Below are positions 8,249 to 16,196 of a stretch of 64,000 nucleotides of DNA, in pieces (the stretch's first letter is position 1; each line of letters begins with the position of its first letter). This DNA is from Bacteroidia bacterium (GTDB taxonomy: Bacteria; Bacteroidota; Bacteroidia; B-17B0; Aurantibacillaceae), in contig JAEUTO010000006.1 in assembly GCA_016787785.1 (NCBI GenBank), positions 1-64,000 of the forward strand, written 5' to 3'. Below the pieces are notes generated by a model that worked only from the letters and a program-made list of their open reading frames with translations, ran no database searches and was not told the origin of the DNA. Both the position numbers and the translations under genes were made by a program.

Positions 8249-8965
8249 TTAATGATGTGCTTGTTCATTCCGCGAAATGAACTGAAGATCAGCGATTAAT
8301 TTTAGAACGAATTCTAATTGTTCTTCTCTGCTAAGATCGCTATTGTCAAGTATCACCGCGTCATCCGCCTGTGTTAAAGGACTTTCTTCTCGACTAATAT
8401 CTGCCATATCGCGTTTTAATAAACTCATCTCCACCTCTTCAATAGTAAAATACTGACCCTTACTACTAAATTCATCCTGTCTTCTTTTTGCACGTACATC
8501 GGGATCTGCGATCATAAACAGTTTTAATTCAGCTTTTGGAAAAACATGTGTTCCAATATCGCGTCCATCCATTACTACCGCTTTCTTTTTGCCCATTAAA
8601 CGCTGCAATGCAACCATTTTTTCGCGTACTTCTTTAATAGCACTTACTTTACTTACAAGACCACTTACCTTCATGGTTCGTATTTCGCGTTCAACATCAA
8701 CACCATTTAAAAGCACATCAGAATGGTGTGTTTTGGGGTTCACTTCAAATTCAACTTCAATTTTTGGAAGGCTTTTTAATAATGCTTTCAAATTAATTTC
8801 GTCGTTATCATTAATGAGTTTATGCTCTAAAGCATAGAGAGTAACTGCGCGATACATTGCGCCTGTATCAATGTAATTGTAACCCAATTTGTGAGCCAAA
8901 GCTTTAGCCAGTGTGCTTTTTCCGCAACTACTGTACCCGTCTATGGCTATTGTTATCTTTTGCAC
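8249..8965 (-). CDS. cmk: Cytidylate kinase
   Basis: Phosphorylates CMP and dCMP to the diphosphates with ATP. It has 238 residues, slightly above the usual 220-230. The P-loop GYSSCGKST lies at residues 10-18, right after the first strand, and DGRDIGTHVFP is the family signature near residue 125. The central NMP-binding insert carries ALKLF-type strands and KRRQDEF. The start codon is GTG at 8965; the only upstream alternative would run into a TAAATTTA -7-like box five bases before it, so a leaderless or near-leaderless message is possible. It is divergent from purA, another nucleotide gene, and convergent with the DUF3307-like gene. Confidence 0.95.
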   Translation of the reverse strand: MQKITIAIDGYSSCGKSTLAKALAHKLGYNYIDTGAMYRAVTLYALEHKLINDNDEINLKALLKSLPKIEVEFEVNPKTHHSDVLLNGVDVEREIRTMKVSGLVSKVSAIKEVREKMVALQRLMGKKKAVVMDGRDIGTHVFPKAELKLFMIADPDVRAKRRQDEFSSKGQYFTIEEVEMSLLKRDMADISREESPLTQADDAVILDNSDLSREEQLEFVLKLIADLQFISRNEQAHH

Positions 8966-9089
8966 TGCTATAAATTTACAAATTTCTTTTTTGTAAAAAA
9001 ATCAACATTTTATCGGAATTTGACCAATAGTCTCATTTTTTTACTTTTAAAAAGTTATTAAAAAGGGTGGTTCACTTTTGCTTTTAATT

Positions 9090-9097
9090 TAAATTTG
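9090..9097 (+). promoter_or_regulatory. -7 box upstream of purA
   Basis: TAAATTTG matches the Bacteroidota -7 consensus TAnnTTTG exactly and lies 18 bases before the ATG at 9116. No clean TTTG is found at the -33 spacing, so only half of the promoter is supported. Confidence 0.4.
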
Positions 9098-9115
9098 CCC
9101 TTTAATAAAAATACT

Positions 9116-10381
9116 ATGAAAGCAGACGTACTTTTAGGTTTACAGTGGGGTGATGAAGGAAAAGGTAAAATAGTTGATGTTTTAACTCCTGATTATGATA
9201 TTATTGCCCGTTTTCAGGGTGGGCCAAATGCCGGTCATACCTTGGAATTTAACGGCATTAAGCACGTGCTTCATACTATCCCAAGTGGTATTTTTCATCC
9301 AACTGCCATTAACATAGTTGGTAATGGTGTTGTAATAGACCCGGTTATCTTTAAAAAAGAAATTGATGCCTTATCAAAATTAGGTGTTGATGTAAAGTCA
9401 AAATTACTTATTAGCAAACGTGCTCATTTAATTTTACCTACTCACCGTTTAATTGACGCTGCCAGCGAAGCGGCCAAGGGCAAAAATAAAATTGGTTCTA
9501 CGTTAAAAGGTATTGGTCCAACCTACATGGACAAGACTGGCAGAAATGGTTTGCGTATTGGTGATATTGAAACAAATGAGTTCAGAGAAAAATATAACAC
9601 CTTAGTTGAAAAACATAAACAGTTATTATCCTTCTATAATTTCGAGTATAATCTGGCAGAGCTAGAACCAACCTGGTTTGAAGCCATTGAATCTTTAAAG
9701 GATCTACAATTTGTAGAGACCGAACATTATTTAAATACTGCCATGGTTTCGGGTAAACGTGTTTTAGCTGAAGGTGCTCAGGGAAGTTTATTAGACATTG
9801 ATTTTGGATCGTATCCTTTTGTAACAAGCAGCAACACAATTTGCGCGGGCGCATGTAATGGTTTAGGTATTGCACCAAATAAAATTGGTAACGTTATTGG
9901 AATTTTTAAAGCTTATTGTACGCGTGTTGGCAGTGGACCTTTTCCAACGGAGTTAGAAGACGAAGTTGGCGAAAAGATCCGCCAGATAGGTCGTGAATTT
10001 GGGAGCACTACAGGTAGACCTCGTCGCACCGGTTGGTTAGACATCCCTGCTTTAAAATATGCAGTAATGGTAAATGGTGTTACAGAATTAATGATGATGA
10101 AAGCTGATATATTAAGTGAGTTTGAAACCATTGAAGTTTGCACACACTACAATTATAACGGACAAGTAATTGATTATTTACCATACAATATCGATCCTAA
10201 TTATCTTAAACCAATTACAACGCCTTTAAAAGGTTGGAACAAAGATCTTACCGCAATTGAAAATAAGAACGATCTTCCAAAAGAATTGATGGAGTATGTT
10301 CGCTTTATTGAGAAGGCTGTAGATACAAAGATCACAATCGTTTCTGTTGGTCCGGATAGAAAACAAACTATCAGAATGTAA
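9116..10381 (+). CDS. purA: Adenylosuccinate synthetase
   Basis: Joins IMP and aspartate using GTP, the first committed step to AMP. The 421-residue protein starts at ATG 9116; an upstream in-frame TTG at 9095 falls inside the -7 promoter box and is rejected as a start. The N-terminal motif WGDEGKGK (residues 11-18) holds the catalytic Asp13, and GPNAGHT follows with the catalytic His. TGRPRRTGWLD marks the IMP/aspartate site, and KTEL-type GTP contacts lie near the end (SVGPDRKQTI). It is divergent from cmk over a 150-bp region. Its stop is followed by a hairpin shared with the converging lipoprotein gene. Confidence 0.97.
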   Translation: MKADVLLGLQWGDEGKGKIVDVLTPDYDIIARFQGGPNAGHTLEFNGIKHVLHTIPSGIFHPTAINIVGNGVVIDPVIFKKEIDALSKLGVDVKSKLLISKRAHLILPTHRLIDAASEAAKGKNKIGSTLKGIGPTYMDKTGRNGLRIGDIETNEFREKYNTLVEKHKQLLSFYNFEYNLAELEPTWFEAIESLKDLQFVETEHYLNTAMVSGKRVLAEGAQGSLLDIDFGSYPFVTSSNTICAGACNGLGIAPNKIGNVIGIFKAYCTRVGSGPFPTELEDEVGEKIRQIGREFGSTTGRPRRTGWLDIPALKYAVMVNGVTELMMMKADILSEFETIEVCTHYNYNGQVIDYLPYNIDPNYLKPITTPLKGWNKDLTAIENKNDLPKELMEYVRFIEKAVDTKITIVSVGPDRKQTIRM

Positions 10382-10382
10382 T

Positions 10383-10419
10383 TCATTTGAACTAAACCTT
10401 GCGGGCTTAGTTCAAATGA
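10383..10419. terminator. Long hairpin between purA and lipoprotein gene
   Basis: TCATTTGAACTAA (10383-10395) pairs perfectly with TTAGTTCAAATGA (10407-10419), 13 base pairs around an 11-base loop. The right arm includes the stop codon of the minus-strand lipoprotein gene. Neither side has a clear T-run, so it may be an RNA-stabilising or weak bidirectional terminator rather than a classic intrinsic one. Confidence 0.5.
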
Positions 10420-11081
10420 TATCTCACTAATCTTCTTTCAACAGTAGAAGTGAGCGATAAAAAGATCGCTTGTGTTTGAGTGATCATGCCAATGTTTTTT
10501 GCAAACCGCGTATTCATGTATCTTAAAGGAACGCCATTGGCCCAATTTGGAAAAATGCTGTATTTTTTTTGAAAATTAGAAGTGGTGAAATTACCCGCAG
10601 GAACGGTTATGGACAGGTCTTTATCCGTCATTTTATATTGAGATTTATAAATTGTATCATTTGGTGGGTTGACATTAATGCCGCTTGCGAAAATTGTTGT
10701 AAAATCATTTGCAGCAAAAACTATTTCTCCGTGAGCATTGATAATATGATTAGCAGAATCACGCAAGAATTCCTGATAAGCAAAAAGCGGAGAAAAATTC
10801 TTCAACCAAAAAAATGTTGAACCGTGAATCAAAGTGTCTTTTGCGATGTAACAACTATCATAGTTTGTTGTTGGGGTTTCATTGCCTTGCGGATCAACAT
10901 CTACACGCTGATAGATCCAATAATTACCAATTTTTAGCTGAGCATATGCTGCTGAATTTTCAACTGCAGGTGTTGCAGGTGTTGGTTGTTCAATTTTTTC
11001 TGGTTCGGCATCTTTTTTCTTTTTGCAAGCTTGCGTTAATACAATAGCAATTACCAGCATACAATAAAGTAAGTTCTTCAT
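10407..11081 (-). CDS. Hypothetical lipoprotein
   Basis: A 224-residue predicted lipoprotein: hydrophobic signal ending in the lipobox LTQAC with the modified Cys at residue 19, followed by a Lys run and a Pro/Glu/Ala linker (to about residue 45). The remaining part is beta-rich with the phrase LKIGNYWIYQRVDVDPQGNE, common in Bacteroidota lipoproteins of unknown function that seem to have a compact beta-barrel fold. It lies 74 bases downstream of lgt on the same strand, whose product would attach its lipid anchor, though this order is probably coincidental. No catalytic motif is visible. Confidence 0.75.
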   Translation of the reverse strand: MKNLLYCMLVIAIVLTQACKKKKDAEPEKIEQPTPATPAVENSAAYAQLKIGNYWIYQRVDVDPQGNETPTTNYDSCYIAKDTLIHGSTFFWLKNFSPLFAYQEFLRDSANHIINAHGEIVFAANDFTTIFASGINVNPPNDTIYKSQYKMTDKDLSITVPAGNFTTSNFQKKYSIFPNWANGVPLRYMNTRFAKNIGMITQTQAIFLSLTSTVERRLVRYHLN

Positions 11082-11155
11082 TTTGTTTTAAGTTTTATGG
11101 ATTTAATTTAAAAACGGGAAGGTTCTTTAAATATTGTGCACGACATAAAGAAATT

Positions 11156-12019
11156 TTATTGCTCTTGTTGTGCAATTTCTTTTTTGTAAGCACCCGGCGT
11201 TAATTTAAACGAACGCCAGATCATAAAAGCACCAATTAAAATAAATGGAATGCTAAGCACCTGTCCTTGATTCAAAATATTGTTATTCTCAAAATCAACC
11301 TGGTTCTCTTTTAAGAATTCGTCAAAAAAACGTTCGGTAAAAAGCAGCACGCACATTACACCAAACATAAAACCTGGTCCAACGTTATCGCGCTTATTTT
11401 TCCAAAGCCAGTACATTAAAATAAATAAAAACAAACAAAAAATGGCTTCGTATAACTGAGCAGGGTGGCGCGGTAAATTATCTTCCTGAACAAAAATAAA
11501 TGCCCATGGCACATCGGTTACTTTTCCAATAATTTCACTATTTATCAAATTGCCTAAACGAATGCACATGGCGGCAAGCGGCACAACCACCACCAAACGA
11601 TCAAATAACCATAACCAATTTTCTTTTTCTTTACGGCAATATAGCAACATGGCAGTTAAAATACCTAGTGCGCCGCCATGACTGGCTAAGCCGCCCTCAT
11701 AGATCTTTAACATATTTAATGGGTGAGATAAGTAACCTTCAATTACAACGCCGTTTTGAAGTGTTTCATCAAACCACGGCCCGTAAAATAAACAATGTCC
11801 CAACCTCGCACCTAAAACGGTTCCTAAGATAATGTAAAGTGTTAACGAGTCCAGGGCTTTGTCAGAACGCAGTTCGGTTTTAAAGATGCGATTCATAAAA
11901 AAGTGGCTGGCAATAAAAGCCAGAGCCCACATTAATCCATACCAGCGCACAGGCCAGTCAATACCGGGAATTGTGAAGATCTCAGGAGCTGGATTCCAGT
12001 TTATGTAGGTTAAGATCAT
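11156..12019 (-). CDS. lgt: Prolipoprotein diacylglyceryl transferase
   Basis: Inner-membrane enzyme that moves diacylglyceryl from phosphatidylglycerol to the lipobox cysteine, the first step of lipoprotein maturation. The 287 residues contain about seven membrane helices. Family motifs are present: WYGLMWALAFIASHF in the first helix region, GARLGHCLFYGPW, the loop YEGGLASHGGALG, and the signature IRLGNLINSEIIG (consensus RxGNxxN). HPAQLYEA follows. It is divergent from purN. The start at ATG 12019 gives the usual N-terminus (ILTYINWNPAPEIF). Confidence 0.96.
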   Translation of the reverse strand: MILTYINWNPAPEIFTIPGIDWPVRWYGLMWALAFIASHFFMNRIFKTELRSDKALDSLTLYIILGTVLGARLGHCLFYGPWFDETLQNGVVIEGYLSHPLNMLKIYEGGLASHGGALGILTAMLLYCRKEKENWLWLFDRLVVVVPLAAMCIRLGNLINSEIIGKVTDVPWAFIFVQEDNLPRHPAQLYEAIFCLFLFILMYWLWKNKRDNVGPGFMFGVMCVLLFTERFFDEFLKENQVDFENNNILNQGQVLSIPFILIGAFMIWRSFKLTPGAYKKEIAQQEQ

Positions 12020-12109
12020 AGAGTGTAAAAATAAGAATATAAAAATGGATTAAGGATAATTTTTTTGTTTAGGGTTAACAATACTAAATATTAAATCGCA
12101 AATCTTTGT

Positions 12110-12117
12110 TAATTTTG
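12110..12117 (+). promoter_or_regulatory. -7 box directly before purN
   Basis: TAATTTTG is an exact TAnnTTTG match. Only five bases separate it from the ATG at 12123, so the transcript would start at or a few bases from the start codon. No good -33 TTTG is seen at the right distance. Confidence 0.4.
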
Positions 12118-12122
12118 CGCCA

Positions 12123-12686
12123 ATGATAAATGCAGCCATATTTGCTAGTGGAGAAGGTACGAACGCTGAGAATTTGTTTACCTATTTTGCAAACGACCCG
12201 CGTATAAAAATAAAATTGGTTGTTACTAATAAAGATGACGCGGGAATAATTGCCCGCGCCGAAAAGCACAAAAAAAATGTGCAGATAATTAGCAAGGCCG
12301 CTTTAGAAAATTACACCGATAAATTTATTGAGTTCTTAAAGGTTGAAAAAATAGACCTTATAATTTTGGCGGGTTTTTTAATAAAAATTCCGGAAGCATT
12401 TATAAAAGCTTTTCCAAATAAGATCGTTAACCTGCATCCGGCTTTACTTCCCAGCTATGGTGGTAAAGGAATGTACGGTTTAAATGTGCATAAAGCTGTG
12501 ATCGCCAATAAGGAAAAAGAAAGTGGAATTACCGTGCATTTTGCCAATGAAGAATATGATAAAGGTGAAATAATTTTGCAGGCTAAATGCGCTATCGATC
12601 CAAACGAAACACCGCAATCGCTTGCAAAAAAGATCCAGGCTTTAGAGTTTGAATATTTGCCGAAAGCTATCGAAAAATTTCTTTGA
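12123..12686 (+). CDS. purN: Phosphoribosylglycinamide formyltransferase
   Basis: Transfers formyl from 10-formyl-THF to GAR in purine synthesis. It has 187 residues, the family norm. The N-terminus holds the phosphate-binding loop ASGEGTNAENL. The catalytic triad region is visible as KIVNLHPALLPSYGG (Asn and His) and the Asp in NEEYDKGEII. The IMP route continues with purA earlier in the window, though the two are not in one operon. The ATG sits five bases after a consensus -7 box, suggesting a leaderless mRNA. Confidence 0.95.
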   Translation: MINAAIFASGEGTNAENLFTYFANDPRIKIKLVVTNKDDAGIIARAEKHKKNVQIISKAALENYTDKFIEFLKVEKIDLIILAGFLIKIPEAFIKAFPNKIVNLHPALLPSYGGKGMYGLNVHKAVIANKEKESGITVHFANEEYDKGEIILQAKCAIDPNETPQSLAKKIQALEFEYLPKAIEKFL

Positions 12687-12791
12687 TTTCCACTTATCAT
12701 TAAATTACATTGATTTAGAAAATGTAATTTGCCGTAGTTCCCTTTTTATTTTGATAATCTGGTTTTGAGATTATTTTTACAAGAAAATAGT

Positions 12792-13994
12792 ATGAAGAAA
12801 TTAATTTTACTTGGCCTTTTATTTTTCACAGCACTTTTAAGCAGTCAAACTTTTCAAACTGGCACCTTAACGGTTACTTTTAACGACCCCGCGCGAACCG
12901 GAGGATTTGGCAGTGGCGGCGGCCCCGGCAGACAAATTCAAACAGAGATCTATTATCCTGCTACAGTTGCCGGTTCAAATGTGGCTGTGGCAAGCGGTTC
13001 ATTTCCTGTTGTTGTAATTGGGCATGGTTTTGTGATGGATTGGGCCAGTTATGATAATATTTACTCCGAACTTTCTAAACGTGGTTATATTGTGGCTTTA
13101 CCAAGAACTGAAGGTGGTTTTAGCCCAAGCCATTCTGATTTTGGATTGGATATAGCTTTAGTTGGTAATAAAGTAATGCTTTTAAATGCTACTAATACTA
13201 TAACAACAATTTTTGTAGGAAAGGTTAGTCAAAAACTAGCGTTGGCTGGTCACTCCATGGGCGGAGGCTCTTCTTTTTTAGCTGCAAAAAATAACCCAAG
13301 TGTAACCTGCTTATTTAATTTTGCAGCGGCGCAAACTAATCCAGCATCCAGTCAAGCGGCAAAACAAGTGGTTGTACCAACATTAATTATTGGTGGTCAG
13401 GCTGATTGCGTAGCACCTGCGTCAACCAATCAAAATAAAATGTGGGATAGCACCGCTTCAACAAAAAAATTCGAGATTATTATAAAAAATCTAACGCATT
13501 GTGATTTTGGTAATGGCGCAAATTTTAACTGCACATTTGGCCAAAACACAAGTAACTGCCCAAGCACTGTAACTAATACAACAGCCTTAAAATTGTATAT
13601 GAATTTTGTAAACCCTTTTTTAGATTTTAATTTAAAAAATAGTTGCAGCGAAGGAACGCGTTTTATGGATAGCTTAAATTTATCTCAGGTTATATTTGCC
13701 AAACAACAGTTAGGCGTGCTTGGCTGCTCTCCAACAGATATTGGCGAAAGAACCTGGATAAACACTTTAAACGTATATCCTAATCCGGCAAAAGAAGCAG
13801 TTTTTATAGAGGGCTTAACTAATTTGGAGTTGAAGATCGAGTTGTTTTCAATAATGGGTCAAAAATTGGATGTTAAAACCGCAACTGAGGCTAATAAATT
13901 GAAAATAGAACTAACGGATTTACCGAAAGGAATTTATAGTGTTAAGATCAACGGAAATAATGATTCGGTTATTAAACGTATCATAAAAGAGTAA
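12792..13994 (+). CDS. T9SS-sorted alpha/beta hydrolase, cutinase/PET-hydrolase-like
   Basis: A 400-residue secreted hydrolase. The start at ATG 12792 gives signal peptide MKKLILLGLLFFTALLSSQ; an in-frame TTG nine codons upstream is less likely. The catalytic domain (about 25-300) has an oxyanion segment VVVIGHGFVMDWASYDN, nucleophile elbow GHSMGGGSS with Ser155, acid Asp205 in LIIGGQADCVAPAS, and His236 in LTHCDFGNG. This order, and the phrases around Asp and His, resemble polyester hydrolases, cutinases and chlorophyllases in the dienelactone-hydrolase-like group. Several Cys after residue 236 could form disulfides. The last ~80 residues are a type A T9SS domain (VYPNPAKEAVFIEG, ending VIKRIIKE). 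The substrate is unknown: polyester, lipid or other ester. Confidence 0.85.
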   Translation: MKKLILLGLLFFTALLSSQTFQTGTLTVTFNDPARTGGFGSGGGPGRQIQTEIYYPATVAGSNVAVASGSFPVVVIGHGFVMDWASYDNIYSELSKRGYIVALPRTEGGFSPSHSDFGLDIALVGNKVMLLNATNTITTIFVGKVSQKLALAGHSMGGGSSFLAAKNNPSVTCLFNFAAAQTNPASSQAAKQVVVPTLIIGGQADCVAPASTNQNKMWDSTASTKKFEIIIKNLTHCDFGNGANFNCTFGQNTSNCPSTVTNTTALKLYMNFVNPFLDFNLKNSCSEGTRFMDSLNLSQVIFAKQQLGVLGCSPTDIGERTWINTLNVYPNPAKEAVFIEGLTNLELKIELFSIMGQKLDVKTATEANKLKIELTDLPKGIYSVKINGNNDSVIKRIIKE

Positions 13995-13996
13995 AA

Positions 13997-14335
13997 TTAC
14001 TTTACGTTAATTGAGATCTGCTCCTGTAAATTGTCAGGATGATAACTGCAATAAATGCCGTATGTGGCCGAATCGCTGAAGGTGTGTTCGAACTGATCAC
14101 CTGTTTTTATTTTCCCACTCGAAAAAGCTTTATTTACTTCTGTAATTGAATGGTTGGCGTTATCTTTATTGATAAATGTAAGTGTTGTTCCTTTTTTAAT
14201 ATCTATAAAAGTAGGGTTAAAGCGTTTATATAATAACCAAACTTCATTGTCGCCCTGCGGTGTAGAATCATTATTTTTTTTGCATGAAAGAACAAATAGT
14301 AATGAGATAAGAAGTATGGATATAATTTGTTTCAT
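13997..14335 (-). CDS. Cupredoxin-fold lipoprotein
   Basis: A 112-residue lipoprotein: signal ending LFVLSC with the lipid Cys at 18, a short polar linker, then a plastocyanin-like single domain. Copper ligands can be assigned as His62 (DNANHSIT), Cys96 and His99 (YCSYHPDN). The usual axial Met is absent. With plastocyanin spacing (Cys+8) the position is Gln104, as in stellacyanin-type sites; with amicyanin spacing (Cys+6) it is Asn102. It is therefore a probable blue-copper electron carrier held on the periplasmic or outer membrane. Its stop lies two bases from the stop of the converging hydrolase. Confidence 0.8.
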   Translation of the reverse strand: MKQIISILLISLLFVLSCKKNNDSTPQGDNEVWLLYKRFNPTFIDIKKGTTLTFINKDNANHSITEVNKAFSSGKIKTGDQFEHTFSDSATYGIYCSYHPDNLQEQISINVK

Positions 14336-14360
14336 TTTAAACTTACTATAAAGATAAAAA

Positions 14361-16100
14361 TTAATTGCTTTGCATTTGATATAGTTGAAAATAACTTTTC
14401 TTCAGGGCCAACAGCTCTTCATGCGTGCCCATTTCAACGATCTCACCATCTTTCATGTAAAGAATGAGATCGGCATTCTTTAAACTTGAAATACGGTGAC
14501 TTACAATGATGGCTGTCTTGTTTTTCATTTCCTTGTTTAAATTATTTAAGATCAATTCTTCCGTCTCGGTATCAACAGCGCTTAAGCAATCATCAAAGAT
14601 CAATAATTGTGGTTTATTTATTAATGCACGCGCGATGGAGATACGTTGTTTTTGTCCACCACTTAATGTAACACCGCGCTCGCCAACAATGGTTTCATAA
14701 TTGGCAGGAAAGGTCATAATGTTTTCGTGCACCTGCGCTTGTTTTGCTGCATCTTCAACCTTTGTTTTGCCTGTATTTTTATCTGAACTTCCAAACAAGA
14801 TATTATTGGCAATGGTATCGCTAAATAAAAAAACTTCCTGAGGCACAACGCCCATGTTCTTTCTTAATAAATGCAAATTGTGTTGTTTAATGTTCTTGCC
14901 ATCTATTAGTATCTCGCCTTTTGTAACGTCGTATTGACGTGTAATAAGATTAAGGATGCTTGATTTGCCGCTTCCTACCTTTCCGGTTACACCTAGTGTT
15001 TGCCCTTGTTTTAATTTAAAAGAAACATTCTTTATGGCCTGGATATTATTTTCCGGGTACACAAAATCTACATTTTTAAATTCGATCTCGCCATTAATTA
15101 GATACGTATTACTGTTTGCATTTGTAATGTTTGGTTTGGTGTTTAAAAATTCGTTAATCCTTTCCTGCGAAGCCGCGGCGCGTTGTATCAAAGAGGTTAC
15201 CCAACCTAAAGAGGCAAAGGGCCAGGTTAATTTATAAACATATAAAATAAACTCAGTAATATTTCCCGGCTCTATTTTTCCCTGAATGGTAAGTTTGCCG
15301 CCGTACCAAACAGTTAGTAAAACACTTAATCCCACCATTAAAACCATGGCCGGACCAAAGTACGATTCGATGGTAGTTAATTTTAATGCGGTTTTTTTAT
15401 ACACCTCATTTTTCTCCTGCATTTTTCCAACAAAAAAAGTTTCCCTTGCATAAGCTTTAATTACCCTTATAGCGCTAAAAGTTTCCTGCGCCTGTGTGGT
15501 TAAATTTCCAAGCTCCTTTTGCACTTTCCCGCTTTGTTTATTTATCATATCAGAAACACGGTAAATAAGATAAGAGAGCAAGGGCAGGGGTAAAAAAACA
15601 ATTAGTGTCAACTTCGCATTTACGCTTAGCATAAAAATTAAAACGGTAATAGTAGTAACAATTGTATTGGCTAAATACATAATAGCCGGGCCACTGTACA
15701 TACGCACTTTTCCAACATCTTCGCTTATCCTGTTCATTAGATCGCCGGTTGTATTTTGTTTAAAGAAACTGGCATCCAATACCTGGTAGTGATTATAGAT
15801 CTCATTTTTTTGATCGTACTCAATATGCCGGCTCATTACAATTATAGTTTGCCGCATTAAGAATAAAAATAAACCACTGGTAAGCGCAAGAACTATAATG
15901 GTAAAGCCGTAACTTAAAAACACACCTGAATCGTTTGACTGGCTGTTTTTAAACACCTCAATTATTTTATTGGTGCCATTTCTTACAATAACACCCTGGT
16001 AGGTACTAAATATGGTTGATAGTGAAACAAATAAAAGACCGCACAAAAAGTGCCATTTGTATTTAAGAAAATAGGCGTTTATTACCTTAAGATGTTTCAC
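14361..16100 (-). CDS. ABC exporter, fused permease and ATPase (MsbA/multidrug type)
   Basis: A half-transporter of 579 residues from GTG 16100. An ATG at 16157 would add 19 residues (with CNKNYLC) that relatives lack and would place the start upstream of a TACCTTTG promoter box at 16112-16105; GTG gives the usual Bacteroidota N-terminus VKHLKVINAYFLKYKW. Six membrane helices occupy about 1-310. The nucleotide-binding domain has Walker A GKVGSGKSS, Q-loop VPQEVFLFSDT, signature LSGGQKQR, Walker B LLIFDDCLSAVD and the switch His (SHRIS). It likely works as a homodimer exporting lipid or drug. The substrate cannot be told from sequence. Confidence 0.92.
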   Translation of the reverse strand: MKHLKVINAYFLKYKWHFLCGLLFVSLSTIFSTYQGVIVRNGTNKIIEVFKNSQSNDSGVFLSYGFTIIVLALTSGLFLFLMRQTIIVMSRHIEYDQKNEIYNHYQVLDASFFKQNTTGDLMNRISEDVGKVRMYSGPAIMYLANTIVTTITVLIFMLSVNAKLTLIVFLPLPLLSYLIYRVSDMINKQSGKVQKELGNLTTQAQETFSAIRVIKAYARETFFVGKMQEKNEVYKKTALKLTTIESYFGPAMVLMVGLSVLLTVWYGGKLTIQGKIEPGNITEFILYVYKLTWPFASLGWVTSLIQRAAASQERINEFLNTKPNITNANSNTYLINGEIEFKNVDFVYPENNIQAIKNVSFKLKQGQTLGVTGKVGSGKSSILNLITRQYDVTKGEILIDGKNIKQHNLHLLRKNMGVVPQEVFLFSDTIANNILFGSSDKNTGKTKVEDAAKQAQVHENIMTFPANYETIVGERGVTLSGGQKQRISIARALINKPQLLIFDDCLSAVDTETEELILNNLNKEMKNKTAIIVSHRISSLKNADLILYMKDGEIVEMGTHEELLALKKSYFQLYQMQSN

Positions 16101-16104
16101 CCTG

Positions 16105-16112
16105 CAAAGGTA
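16105..16112 (-). promoter_or_regulatory. -7 box before ABC exporter
   Basis: TACCTTTG on the minus strand is an exact TAnnTTTG match, four bases before GTG 16100. It supports that start codon and a leaderless or near-leaderless mRNA. The -33 element is not clear. Confidence 0.4.
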
Positions 16113-16144
16113 ATTTTTATTACAATAAATACGGTTTTCTTTTG

Positions 16145-16174
16145 TTTGGAATACCAAAAAATACCCTAACTTTG
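16145..16174 (+). promoter_or_regulatory. Promoter of leucine dehydrogenase-nusB
   Basis: TTTG (16145-16148; another at 16141-16144) is followed after 18 bases by TAACTTTG (16167-16174). Both elements match the Bacteroidota consensus. The leader to ATG 16197 would be about 18 bases. Confidence 0.65.
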
Positions 16175-16196
16175 CCCCACTTCAACAAAAAAACCC

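Noticed and set aside
9095-9115. Alternative TTG start of purA at 9095
   Set aside because: The TTG lies inside the TAAATTTG promoter box; ATG 9116 gives the family N-terminus.
16101-16157. Longer N-terminus of the ABC exporter from ATG 16157
   Set aside because: The extra residues are not found in relatives as I recall them, and a consensus -7 box lies between the two starts; GTG 16100 fits better.
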